Shown: positions 26,804 to 35,620 of the stretch, one piece after another | Layout: each line of letters begins with the position of its first letter | How positions within the stretch are numbered: the first letter of the stretch is position 1 | Source of the DNA: Bacillus sp. FSL K6-3431 | Lineage (GTDB): Bacteria; Bacillota; Bacilli; Bacillales; Bacillaceae_C | DNA length: 64,000 nucleotides | Direction: 5' to 3' | NCBI RefSeq assembly: GCF_038002605.1 | Contig: NZ_JBBOCT010000001.1 | Location: 2,480,001-2,544,000, forward strand | Notes under the pieces: generated by a model | The model's database searches: none | What the model was told of the DNA's origin: nothing | The model's input: the letters and a program-made list of their open reading frames with translations, nothing else | Program-made: the position numbers and the translations under genes

Positions 26804-27634
26804 TTATTTAAGCGTAAATTGCATACCCTCTTGGAATTTTTTTGCAAAAAATAGAAAGAGGACAATAATAGGTAGTGTTAATAGTACAGATGCTGCATAC
26901 ATTGGTCCTGGATAACCCCCATAAGGTCCAAACATTTGTGATAGCAACACGTTCAATGTTAGTAAACTATCACTGCGGACAACAATCATGTCCCATAGTA
27001 GCTCGGTCCAACGTTCCATAAACAAGAAAAGGAAAATCACGATTGTAATTGACTTTGACATCGGCAATACAATCCTATACAAAATCTGCCAATCATTTGC
27101 TCCATCTAATCTAGCGGCTTCTATGAAAGTATCTGGGATTGCCCTGAAAAAGTTCGTATACATGAAAATGGCCCATAAACTTAATGCCTTAGGAACAATC
27201 ATTCCAGCGTATGTATCATATAGACCGATTTTTTCGATGACTAAAAATGTGGGTACCAACAATATAATTGCTGGAAAGAACATATGAAATAATACGAAGT
27301 TATTAACCGTATCTCTCCCTTTAAAATGCAATTTAGCCAACGCATACCCCACCGTAATACCTGCAGCCATCATCAAAAAGGTGGAACCAGTCGAAACAAT
27401 AAAGCTATTTAGAAAAGCTTTTAGCCATGGACGCGAAACACCAGTTTCTCCTCCAGTCAGTAACCATTTATAAGAGTCGGCGCTGAATTTTGTTGGAATT
27501 AATTTTCGATCAACTTGATTCCAATCTGCCAATGAATTTAGCACCATATAAATATATGGAAAAATCATCACTAACAACAACGCGAATGCTATCATATAAC
27601 GAACTAAATAAGTTTTTCTTTTATGCCCAGCCAT
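26804..27634 (-). CDS. Mannoside ABC transporter permease, MalG type
   Basis: A 276-residue membrane protein with about six segments and the EAA loop EAARLDGANDWQILYRIVLP. The ORF runs to 27703, but the natural start is the ATG at 27634 (MAGHKRKTY). That ATG overlaps the end of the preceding permease by 14 bases, typical of coupled permease pairs. It forms the importer channel with the 27621-28499 product. The position next to GH130 suggests mannooligosaccharide import, by context only. Confidence 0.9.
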   Translation of the reverse strand: MAGHKRKTYLVRYMIAFALLLVMIFPYIYMVLNSLADWNQVDRKLIPTKFSADSYKWLLTGGETGVSRPWLKAFLNSFIVSTGSTFLMMAAGITVGYALAKLHFKGRDTVNNFVLFHMFFPAIILLVPTFLVIEKIGLYDTYAGMIVPKALSLWAIFMYTNFFRAIPDTFIEAARLDGANDWQILYRIVLPMSKSITIVIFLFLFMERWTELLWDMIVVRSDSLLTLNVLLSQMFGPYGGYPGPMYAASVLLTLPIIVLFLFFAKKFQEGMQFTLK

Positions 27635-28499
27635 TGCGTTTACCCCACAATTCCAATAGTTTTCTAATGATGAATATAGAAACGAACGTAACAATGGACG
27701 CAATGATTGCTACTGCAGAAGCGTACCCAGCCTGTAGATTTGTAAAGGCCTGGTTGAATATTTCCATTTGCCACGTATTTGTTGCAAAATTCGGACCGCC
27801 ACCAGTTAGTTGATAAACCTCTGTAAAAATACCAAACGTGACCCCGATAGAAAGAATTAATACAGTGTAAAGCGCAGGATAAAGAAGTGGGAGCGTAATT
27901 TTCCAAAATACTTGTGAACGGCTTGCCCCGTCAATCTCTGCAGCTTCATAAATTTCATTGTTAATACTTCCTAAACCAGAGGTCAAAATTAACGCGTAAT
28001 AACCAGTAAATTTCCATGCAATAATGATAGAAACAACGAACAATGCAGCAAAGGATGATCCAAGCCAATCAATATCTAACCTAAACACAGATCGTAGAAA
28101 TTCATTTAAAGGGCTGTTATAAGACAAAAACCCTTTTACAATCAAAGAGGAAACAACTCCTGATGCCAAGTACGGTAGAAAAAAACCGATTAAAAATAGG
28201 CCCTTGAACCTAGGTAGTCCATTAATGATCATCGCCACAAGAAGCGAAGAAGCTATCACCATTGGCACAAACAAGGCCATAAACTTAAATGTGACAAAAA
28301 AGGCAGCTTGAACTCCTGGTTGTTTCATTGCTTTAATAAAATTGCCAAAGCCTTCAAAGTTGTATTCTGGCGAAATAAGGTTCCAATCGGTAAACGCCAA
28401 GTACATGGACCAACCTAGTGGTATTAGAAAAAAGGCAAGACCGAATATTAGGTAAGGGCCGGTAAATAACCAGCCCAACCCATTTGTTGCTTTTCGCAT
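27621..28499 (-). CDS. Mannoside ABC transporter permease, MalF type
   Basis: A 292-residue membrane protein opening with TGPYLIFGLAFFLIPLGWSM and carrying the EAA loop EAAEIDGASRSQVFWKITLP. Its ATG shares one base with the stop of the binding-protein gene (TAATG), so translation is coupled. It pairs with the downstream MalG-type permease. No ATPase gene is in the operon, so a shared MsmX-like ATPase is expected. Confidence 0.9.
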   Translation of the reverse strand: MRKATNGLGWLFTGPYLIFGLAFFLIPLGWSMYLAFTDWNLISPEYNFEGFGNFIKAMKQPGVQAAFFVTFKFMALFVPMVIASSLLVAMIINGLPRFKGLFLIGFFLPYLASGVVSSLIVKGFLSYNSPLNEFLRSVFRLDIDWLGSSFAALFVVSIIIAWKFTGYYALILTSGLGSINNEIYEAAEIDGASRSQVFWKITLPLLYPALYTVLILSIGVTFGIFTEVYQLTGGGPNFATNTWQMEIFNQAFTNLQAGYASAVAIIASIVTFVSIFIIRKLLELWGKRNGWA

Positions 28500-29809
28500 T
28501 ATTTAAGGTCCCCCTCGATAGCCTTCTTCATGTCTCCCCATCCTTTTTCGGGTGAGATTTCTCCATTTACTATTTTATTAAATGCGTCCTGTCCAATATA
28601 AGTTTGTAGCTCGTTAAATTTTGAATTATCCATTGGCGGTACCCCTAATGGAACTGCTTCAGCATACGGCTTTAATACTGGATTATCCTTAAAGTATTGG
28701 ATAAATTCCTCATTATCCGCCAAATCGTCACGCGCTGGTGGTAGATTTGTTTTCTCCAACCATTTCATATCATTTTCAGGATTGGCATAGACCCAATGAA
28801 TAAATGTCATTGCTGCCTTTTGTTGTTCCTTTGTTGCATTAGCATAGACGACTAAGCCTTTCGTATCTGCAAAAGTTTTTGCTTTCTCTGGATCCACTCC
28901 ATCCGGAACAGGTGGTAGGGAGAGGGTGAAGTTTTCACCATATTTTAGTTCAGGGAATTTTTCTTCCCAATAGCTAAATGTCCAAGGACCTAAATCAGTA
29001 AAAATTCCAACACCTGTTTCAAACGGATCTGACACTTGCTTAGCAAGAATACCTTTTTCTTTTCTTATTTCATCCACGAACGTTAATACTTTCACACCTG
29101 CATCTTCATCACCAATGAAGGTATCTCCTTCTATAAAAGCATTTCCGTCGGAAGCTGCATTATATAGCATGAAGAAATCAAACCATCTTTTCCATGCAGT
29201 AGGATCAGCAAGATCCGTTTTCGCCCACAGATATTTATCGGGATACTTTTCCTTTAGTTTTCTTGTTACATCCAATACTTCATTGTACGTTTTTGGCGCC
29301 TCATCATATCCAAGCTCTTTTAGAATATCGAGCCTCCAACCAAATAACATAGAATTCGAATAAATAGGAAGCACATATTGATTGCCGTCCGAAAACTTCC
29401 AACTTTTAATCGTTTCTGTCATGTTACGTGAAGAAATAATCTCATCCCAACCATTTAATTCATTTAGAGGAATGAGCGCTTTACTTTCCGCAAGTTGTGC
29501 AGCAAAACCACGGTTGATATTTTCAGATATAGTTGGTGCCTGTTTTGCAGCAAGTGCAGACTGGATACCAGCTTCAGACGTTGGACTTTCTTTCATCGGA
29601 CTAACATTCACCTTAATATCTGGATTTTCCGCTTCAAAGTTCTTCGCTATTTCCTTCCAATATGCTTCTTGAGCGGGGTTTGGAGCTGCCCAGAATTCGA
29701 TGGTCGTTTTTCCATCTTTTGTTTCACCCTTCTTCTCCTTTGATGAGCACGCTGCTAAAGCTGAAACTACCAATCCTACCGCTAATATAAATGAAAGAAC
29801 CTTTTTCAT
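28499..29809 (-). CDS. Mannoside-type sugar-binding lipoprotein
   Basis: A 436-residue lipoprotein with signal ending ALAAC (Cys about residue 20) and a family 1 solute-binding domain (TTIEFWAAPNPAQEAYWKEI). The ORF extends to 29860, but MKKVLSFILAV at ATG 29809, with GAGG nine bases upstream, is the natural start. It is the first gene of the operon binding protein-permease-permease-DUF1861-GH130. Upstream are a good promoter with a CG-centred LacI-type operator and a perfect cre site. The ligand is probably a beta-mannoside oligosaccharide, inferred from GH130. Confidence 0.9.
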   Translation of the reverse strand: MKKVLSFILAVGLVVSALAACSSKEKKGETKDGKTTIEFWAAPNPAQEAYWKEIAKNFEAENPDIKVNVSPMKESPTSEAGIQSALAAKQAPTISENINRGFAAQLAESKALIPLNELNGWDEIISSRNMTETIKSWKFSDGNQYVLPIYSNSMLFGWRLDILKELGYDEAPKTYNEVLDVTRKLKEKYPDKYLWAKTDLADPTAWKRWFDFFMLYNAASDGNAFIEGDTFIGDEDAGVKVLTFVDEIRKEKGILAKQVSDPFETGVGIFTDLGPWTFSYWEEKFPELKYGENFTLSLPPVPDGVDPEKAKTFADTKGLVVYANATKEQQKAAMTFIHWVYANPENDMKWLEKTNLPPARDDLADNEEFIQYFKDNPVLKPYAEAVPLGVPPMDNSKFNELQTYIGQDAFNKIVNGEISPEKGWGDMKKAIEGDLK

Positions 29810-29889
29810 TTCCACTTTCCTCAACCTCCTATGTATATTCATTTTTAAACTTATAGCCATCTCTAGACCAACATAACTACCCTAAACAT

Positions 29890-29903
29890 TGATAGCGTTG
29901 ACA
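29890..29903. promoter_or_regulatory. cre site (CcpA) of the GH130 operon
   Basis: TGATAGCGTTGACA matches all 14 positions of TGWNANCGNTNWCA. It sits between the promoter at 30008-30036 and the first gene, suited for roadblock repression by CcpA. Confidence 0.7.
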
Positions 29904-30007
29904 TTTTGCTCCCAATTGTTATTTCATTTTAAGACTTGCTTAACGACACATAATTACAGATAATTACTAAATCGATTAATAACGTTACACATTAGGATTA
30001 CATATAC

Positions 30008-30036
30008 ATTATGCTACGTTACAACCCCAACGTCAA
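30008..30036 (-). promoter_or_regulatory. Promoter and LacI-type operator of the GH130 operon
   Basis: On the minus strand TTGACG (30036-30031), a 17-base spacer and CATAAT (30013-30008). The spacer contains GTTGTAACGTAGC, sharing the TAACGT(T/G)ACA pattern with sites at 29977-29990 (TTAATAACGTTACA) and 30114-30127. The divergently encoded LacI-type protein is the obvious ligand. Confidence 0.65.
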
Positions 30037-30113
30037 GTCCATTTTAACAATTCTATTATAAATATATATAATGGACATTATTTACTTTATATCAATAATG
30101 TTGTATATTAAAT

Positions 30114-30127
30114 TTGTAACGTGACAA
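30114..30127. promoter_or_regulatory. LacI-type operator near the regulator's own start
   Basis: TTGTAACGTGACAA is a near-perfect CG-centred palindrome, the symmetry bound by LacI/CcpA-family proteins. It lies about 60 bases before the regulator gene and suggests autorepression together with control of the divergent operon. Confidence 0.6.
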
Positions 30128-30184
30128 ACGATTGATGCGTTTTTGCTATACAAGGGAAGTTTCTTAAGAAGGGAAGTACAGACA

Positions 30185-31207
30185 ATGTCTAAAAAAATTA
30201 CGATGCAACAGATAGCCGATCGTTTAAATATATCAAAAAACTCCGTTTCTCAAGCGTTAGGAGGAAAAGACGGGGTTAGTGAAGAAACGAGAAAACTTAT
30301 TGAAGCTACTGCGAAGGAAATGGGATATACATATTCAAACACTCGAAGAACAATACAGAGAAGTGAGATAACGGGAAATATTGGATTAATTGCTTCTGAT
30401 TTTGCATTTTCAATGAAAGGTTTCTTTGGCGAAATATATTTAAGGATCCAACAAGAAGCGAATTTAATGGGGATGAATCTACTTATTTACTCCATTTCTC
30501 CATCAGATGAACAAAACTTAACACTCCCTCACTTCATCCAAAATAAAGAGGTCGAGGGCATTCTGATTCTTTCCCATACTAGTCATGCCTACGCAAATAA
30601 AGTAATAGCCACCGGCATACCGACAATATTAGTTGACCACCACCATCCTCATATACAAGCTGATGCTATATTAACCAATAACCGGTTTGGAGCATATATT
30701 GCTATCCAACACTTAATAGATTTAAAGCATCGGAATATCGCATTTATCGGAAATACCAATTTTTCACCAAGCTATTATGAACGAATGGAGGGTTATCTAC
30801 TTGCGCTGAAAGAAAACGAAATTGACATGAACCCGAATTTTTTAATTGAAAATATCTTAGAGGATGAGCAAATGATTGACGATCTCATCCTATCTATGCC
30901 CAATCCCCCAACAGCATGGTTTTGTGTTAATGATGCAATTGGCTTTTTAGTGAGTTCATCCCTTATTAAACACGGTATGCGCATCCCAAAGGATGTATCT
31001 GTATGTAGTTTTGATAATGGACAACTTTCTCAAATTGCTGTCCCAAAAATTTCTACTATGCATATTGATTTAAAACTATTTGCGAGAAAATCAGTTAAAA
31101 AGCTGATTTGGAGAATCAATCATCCAGATGAGCCATATGAGGAAATCCTTCTTCCAGCAACACTCATCCATAGAGAATCAACAAACGAGGCACCAAGATA
31201 CATCTAA
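30185..31207 (+). CDS. LacI-family transcriptional regulator
   Basis: A 340-residue protein with a LacI helix-turn-helix at 4-50 (ITMQQIADRLNISKNSVSQALGGKDGVSEETRKLIEATAKEMGY) and a sugar-binding domain from about 65 (GNIGLIASDF to LIHRESTNEAP). The HTH carries NSVSQAL in place of the common TVSRAL. The ORF extends to 30143; I take ATG 30185 (MSKKITMQ). It is divergent from the GH130 operon and flanked by CG-centred palindromes, so it most likely represses that operon and itself until a mannoside-derived signal binds. Confidence 0.9.
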   Translation: MSKKITMQQIADRLNISKNSVSQALGGKDGVSEETRKLIEATAKEMGYTYSNTRRTIQRSEITGNIGLIASDFAFSMKGFFGEIYLRIQQEANLMGMNLLIYSISPSDEQNLTLPHFIQNKEVEGILILSHTSHAYANKVIATGIPTILVDHHHPHIQADAILTNNRFGAYIAIQHLIDLKHRNIAFIGNTNFSPSYYERMEGYLLALKENEIDMNPNFLIENILEDEQMIDDLILSMPNPPTAWFCVNDAIGFLVSSSLIKHGMRIPKDVSVCSFDNGQLSQIAVPKISTMHIDLKLFARKSVKKLIWRINHPDEPYEEILLPATLIHRESTNEAPRYI

Positions 31208-31226
31208 ATTCTAAAAGTCAACAAAA

Positions 31227-31275
31227 AAATGTAAATCCCTGCAGTGAAAATCTTTGCAGGGATTTACATTTTTAT
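31227..31275 (+). terminator. Strong bidirectional terminator
   Basis: AAATGTAAATCCCTGCA (31227-31243) pairs perfectly over 17 bp with TGCAGGGATTTACATTT (31255-31271), with T runs on the right and A runs on the left. It separates the LacI gene from the convergent operon ending at 31316. Confidence 0.9.
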
Positions 31276-31315
31276 CATAATAGAGCTTACCTAATGCCAA
31301 ACATCGACATTCAAC

Positions 31316-32401
31316 TCACACTTCCGGAATAAATATTTCCACTTCACGTCCTAGTTCAGACGATCTTAAAATACCATCAATAATAGCCTGGTTGATAAGA
31401 ATTTCTTCCCCTGGAATTGGAGCAGGGCTGTCGGTTTGTATCGCATCCACAAAAGCATGGACTTTTTCATAAAAAATGTCTCGGTTATGCTGCTGCACAG
31501 GAATCGCACTTTCCGTATGATGACCTTGTATATCGTGGAAAAGTGTAATTGAACCAATGCCGCCGTCCCATACACCACTCCATGGTCCACTTCCAGCTGG
31601 TGTCAGTTTTAATCCTGCATCCGTTCCTAGAAATAGTGTTGGTCCTAATGAATCCATATGCATGGCCCATGAGATTTTAAAGTTCAGTACTTTTCCACCT
31701 TCAAGTCGCACCATTGCTACACCGAAATCTTCCACTTGAAATTTTTCCGCTTCTGGATGATATGTAGGATTTGTGCCAAAATGATTTGATGTATACGCAG
31801 ATACACTAAGTGGTTTTGGATAACCTAGCGCGTTTAAAGCAAGATCGAGTGAATAACAGCCAATATCAGCCATTGCTCCTGCGCCTGCTAACTCTTGATT
31901 AATAAATGTACCTCCAGGCATGCCTCTTCTCCGGCCTCCGCCTACTTCTATATAATACACATTACCCAATTCGCCAGACTGCACGATCTTTTTTACCGCT
32001 TCCATATTTGGATCATATCTAGGTTGGAATCCAACAGACAAAATCTTATCGGCTTTCTTACCTTCCTTTACCATTTCAACACCTTGTTCAAGCGTCACAG
32101 CAAGTGGTTTTTCCACTAATACATGCTTCCCGGCCCGAAGTGCATCGATACTTGTTTTGTGGTGTGCAACGTTCGGAGTACAAATACTTACACCATCAAT
32201 ATCTAATTCTAATAAATCCAAATGATTATTAAATCCTTTTGCTCCCGTTAACTCTAACTTTTGCACAAATTCTTCCGCTCTACCCGGCACAACATCAGCT
32301 ACTGCAACAATTTCCACATCTGCCATTCGTTTGTATGCTCTAGCATGAGCTTGCGCAATACCTCCACTACCAATAATTCCTATTTTTATCTTCTTTGCCA
32401 T
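31316..32401 (-). CDS. Gfo/Idh/MocA-family NAD(P)-dependent oxidoreductase
   Basis: A 361-residue enzyme with an N-terminal Rossmann fold (KIGIIGSGGIAQAHARAYKR), the family lysine in HVLVEKPLAVT at about 95, and the C-terminal dehydrogenase domain (GAGAMADIGCYSLDLALNALGYP). Members oxidise or epimerise sugars and inositols. In the usual DxGxHxxD motif the His position is Tyr here, a variation seen in several subfamilies. AGGAG is correctly spaced only for the ATG at 32401, not for the one two codons upstream. It is the last gene of a seven-gene operon, after a sugar isomerase/epimerase; the pair probably converts an unusual imported sugar stepwise. Confidence 0.88.
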   Translation of the reverse strand: MAKKIKIGIIGSGGIAQAHARAYKRMADVEIVAVADVVPGRAEEFVQKLELTGAKGFNNHLDLLELDIDGVSICTPNVAHHKTSIDALRAGKHVLVEKPLAVTLEQGVEMVKEGKKADKILSVGFQPRYDPNMEAVKKIVQSGELGNVYYIEVGGGRRRGMPGGTFINQELAGAGAMADIGCYSLDLALNALGYPKPLSVSAYTSNHFGTNPTYHPEAEKFQVEDFGVAMVRLEGGKVLNFKISWAMHMDSLGPTLFLGTDAGLKLTPAGSGPWSGVWDGGIGSITLFHDIQGHHTESAIPVQQHNRDIFYEKVHAFVDAIQTDSPAPIPGEEILINQAIIDGILRSSELGREVEIFIPEV

Positions 32402-32479
32402 ATTCATCTCCTGCTTTCCATTGGGAATCCGTCTCGCCCCATTATTTGCCGAATATTTACAGCATCATTTTTCGACTTT

Positions 32480-33349
32480 CTACTTGAAAATTTTTGCTAG
32501 ATTTTCTTTTGCTTTAATAATCCCTTGTTGTTCCTTTTCCAACGTTCCCCAATATCGATGATCTTCCAACTCAATACTAATGGGACCATTGTATCCGATT
32601 CCATCTAAGCGCACTGCAATTTTATCCCATTCAATTTCACCATGTCCAGGGATGGTGTATCTCCAAGATCCTTCGGAAAAATCATATTTGGCTCCAAATG
32701 TGGCAGGTAGAGTGCCAACTTCATAGAGTTCATCTGTTAAAATTTCTGTATCCTTTCCATGACAGTAATTAACTTTTTCGCCAAACTCCGTTAGAAACCT
32801 TAGATAGTCTATACCTAAACGCACGAGATGGGATGGATCATAATTTAAACCAAAATGTTTCGAAGGAATCACATCAAACATAGCACGCAGCATCTCAGGT
32901 GTACAGCCAAGCGTCGGATAGTTTGGAGCTGGGCCTGGCCAGCCTTCCATTGCAAAATACACATCTTCTTGTTCCGCATGCTTCACGATTTCAGGAAACG
33001 TTTCTTTCCATATTCCAAAGCCTTTATCACGTGATAAAGTGATATCTTCCGGTACAAGACAAACAAAAACCAACTTTCCACCTAATTTGGAAATACTACT
33101 AATCTGTTCTTTCAACACCTTAACCGCTTCCACACGTTTTGACTCATCTTCACTCAAGACACTACTCAAGCCAACTCCATCAATCGTACCCACTTCCAGA
33201 CCATTAGCTGTTAAAATCCGTTTTACATCTTCATTATAATACGGCACATCCACTACGTCTATGCCAACATCTTTTGCCCAAGTTGCCACTTTTTCCATAC
33301 CTTGAGATCCCAGCTTTGGCGGGATGCGCATACCGATTTTAAATGTCAT
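32480..33349 (-). CDS. Sugar phosphate isomerase/epimerase (xylose-isomerase-like TIM barrel)
   Basis: A 289-residue AP-endonuclease-2-type barrel. Likely metal ligands are Glu in FAMEGWPG, Asp/His in NYDPSHL, His in YCHGKD and Glu in SIELED, the standard arrangement for sugar isomerases and epimerases. Start ATG with AGGAGG. Together with the downstream MocA-type dehydrogenase it resembles gene pairs acting on 3-keto sugars, inositols or glycosides. The dehydrogenase may make a keto intermediate that this enzyme isomerises or cleaves; that is inference. Confidence 0.88.
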   Translation of the reverse strand: MTFKIGMRIPPKLGSQGMEKVATWAKDVGIDVVDVPYYNEDVKRILTANGLEVGTIDGVGLSSVLSEDESKRVEAVKVLKEQISSISKLGGKLVFVCLVPEDITLSRDKGFGIWKETFPEIVKHAEQEDVYFAMEGWPGPAPNYPTLGCTPEMLRAMFDVIPSKHFGLNYDPSHLVRLGIDYLRFLTEFGEKVNYCHGKDTEILTDELYEVGTLPATFGAKYDFSEGSWRYTIPGHGEIEWDKIAVRLDGIGYNGPISIELEDHRYWGTLEKEQQGIIKAKENLAKIFK

Positions 33350-33450
33350 TATTTTGTCCTCCTACGTATATAATGGGTACTTTCATTATAAATTTGTCTA
33401 TTCTAAAATTAAACTAAGGCTAGTTTATCAGATATACCAGTCTATTCCTA

Positions 33451-35439
33451 CTATTTTAATAACTTAATAAATATGCCGCCTACTACAGATCTATTCTGAA
33501 AACCTATCTGTTTACCTGTAACCGTGTCATACCAATCAGTAAAAGGTACTCTACTCGGGGATTCATTCAAAAAGTTCCATAACGGCGTGATCATTTGCTC
33601 AAAATCATCTTTCGATTTAGCCATGGACGCACACCAAACGAGCCAATCCGATTTCGTATATGTGTTCCTATTGTCGAGTGGGATTCCGAACTTATTTTGC
33701 CTGCCAATATAATAGCGAATTTCTTTTTCTATTATATCTTCCGGAAATAGATGGAGTTTGAAAAGGCGATCCCACACTAAGTTATATTTCAGGCTCCAGG
33801 AATCTGGCTCACTATCAAAGGTAAGTTTATAGTGATCATTAGCATCTGCCATTAATACCCACTTACTAGCCATCTCTTTTGCTGCTTGATAATATACTCC
33901 ATCTTCTTCTCCGAGCATTTTGCACATAATGGAATAGGCACCTATACCAAGGATTGCTTTAATAGAAAGATTAGCATTATGCGCCAAATGCCCAGCAAAA
34001 TCATCCGTGCACAATTGGTTTTCCGGATCAAGCCCATTTTCTTTTAAATAATTGGCCCATTTGGTCAGAAGTTTCCAATGTTTTTTTGCAAAATCAGCGT
34101 TATTTTCATATACACTTACTGCCCCGGCCATGATGAGCATATTGCCACATTCTTCGATTGGCATCTGATTTTCCAATCTGTTTTCACCATAAACTTGACC
34201 GTTTGCTTTGGGATAACAGCCCATATCATGAGGAGCAAAGTTAAATGTCCAATCCTCACTGGCTGCATAATGAAATATCGGTCTCATCATCCCTTTAACA
34301 AATTCCGGATTATAATGTAAAAAAAGCGGGATGGATGGATAACTGACATCGACAGTGGCAATACATCCATTACTAAAGTTTTCTTTGGAAAAGAATAATA
34401 TATCTCCATTTTCATCACTTACCAATTTATGTGCTGCAATAGCCTGTCTATAAGCAAGTGATAGTAAGTCCTTATATTTCTCCCCACCAACACTCTTGCT
34501 ATCATTGATCAATTTGCGGTTAAAGGCTGCGCATTTATTTTGAATTTCCTCATATTGACCGATTGCGGAGACGAGCATTTCATCGAACGTTATCCCATCC
34601 CTACGCCAATAGGCATCCAATGGCTTTTCAAAATACTCAATGGAATGAATATCATCATATGCTATCACCAAATATTGCGAAGAATAACGTTCTGTCACCT
34701 GACCACATTCTAATACCATCGCCATTACTAGCGGACTTGCTCCAGCAGATCGTGGCTGATCTTCATCATCCATTTTCGGCAATTGTCCGGTTTCCACAAA
34801 CTGTTTTCTTAAATCATAAGAATGAATAACCGTTTTAATATTACTTCTTTGACGTGCTGCTAAATAAATATATCCCCAATCAATCCTCGTATCATCCCCA
34901 ACTCGTTTCAAAATCTGCTGATCTTCTGTTCCCATATACATTGCAGTAATATTGTCATTTATATTTTTGCGTGACCAGACAATACTTTGATCCGATGTAT
35001 TTACACAAAAGTCACTAGATACATCAAAATAAATATCCACATCATGTGGTTGACCATCTATGGAACGAACCTGAAAGGATACGTACGTAGTCGGCCTTGA
35101 CAACAAGTCCATATCATCAAGAAGTAGCGGTGAGGTAAAACTAACTTCTAATTCTATACCGTCCCCTTCAAACATGTATGTACTTGATAATGGTTCGACT
35201 TTCAAACTTTTTTGAATCAAAGCATTAGGTTCTTCGTACTTTGTATCATCATTTATTTCAACTTTCCCCAAAAATCTTTTAGGCTTACCATCTATCCTAA
35301 TAATTCCGACCATGCTATTACGTTTATTTGTCCAATGCTTGGTATGATCGTCGTAAAGATGATCCGCATCTGACCACACGCTAAAATAAGGATCTATCGT
35401 AGCAAGCGGAACCGATGGGGGTCTAAATTGATTTGACAT
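33451..35439 (-). CDS. Glutaminase-A-family protein (DUF4965/DUF1793 type)
   Basis: A 662-residue protein matching the fungal GtaA-like family. The N-terminal beta part opens RPPSVPLATIDPYFSVWSDADHLYDDHTKHW (residues 6-36). The C-terminal alpha/alpha toroid contains FSNGCIATVDVSYPSIPLFLHYNP, APHDMGCYPKANGQ, MPIEECGNMLIMAGA and CTDDFAGHLAHNANLSIKAI. Fungal members are secreted glutaminases; this one has no signal peptide and lies within a sugar import operon. A toroid with an EECGN motif also fits a glycoside-active enzyme. I suggest it acts inside the cell on the imported saccharide, but the reaction is unknown. Confidence 0.8.
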   Translation of the reverse strand: MSNQFRPPSVPLATIDPYFSVWSDADHLYDDHTKHWTNKRNSMVGIIRIDGKPKRFLGKVEINDDTKYEEPNALIQKSLKVEPLSSTYMFEGDGIELEVSFTSPLLLDDMDLLSRPTTYVSFQVRSIDGQPHDVDIYFDVSSDFCVNTSDQSIVWSRKNINDNITAMYMGTEDQQILKRVGDDTRIDWGYIYLAARQRSNIKTVIHSYDLRKQFVETGQLPKMDDEDQPRSAGASPLVMAMVLECGQVTERYSSQYLVIAYDDIHSIEYFEKPLDAYWRRDGITFDEMLVSAIGQYEEIQNKCAAFNRKLINDSKSVGGEKYKDLLSLAYRQAIAAHKLVSDENGDILFFSKENFSNGCIATVDVSYPSIPLFLHYNPEFVKGMMRPIFHYAASEDWTFNFAPHDMGCYPKANGQVYGENRLENQMPIEECGNMLIMAGAVSVYENNADFAKKHWKLLTKWANYLKENGLDPENQLCTDDFAGHLAHNANLSIKAILGIGAYSIMCKMLGEEDGVYYQAAKEMASKWVLMADANDHYKLTFDSEPDSWSLKYNLVWDRLFKLHLFPEDIIEKEIRYYIGRQNKFGIPLDNRNTYTKSDWLVWCASMAKSKDDFEQMITPLWNFLNESPSRVPFTDWYDTVTGKQIGFQNRSVVGGIFIKLLK

Positions 35440-35563
35440 TTGTAAACAGCTCCTTTTACTTTAGGCTATGTTAAACAACATTGTAGATAGAACGATTTTG
35501 GTCAATATTAGCTCTTGTTCCATGAAACGAAAGCTTATGAACCAATAAATGAACTTAAGTAGC

Positions 35564-35583
35564 GGGGAGCGGACTCACTCCCC
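35564..35583 (-). terminator. Hairpin after the LplA-type binding-protein gene
   Basis: GGGGAG (35564-35569) and CTCCCC (35578-35583) pair around an 8-base loop, extended by partly complementary flanks. There is no T run on the minus strand, so transcription probably reads through into the glutaminase-like gene at reduced level or the 3-prime end is stabilised. Confidence 0.5.
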
Positions 35584-35620
35584 CATGATCCATATATATG
35601 CTCCATATTTGCAACGATAA

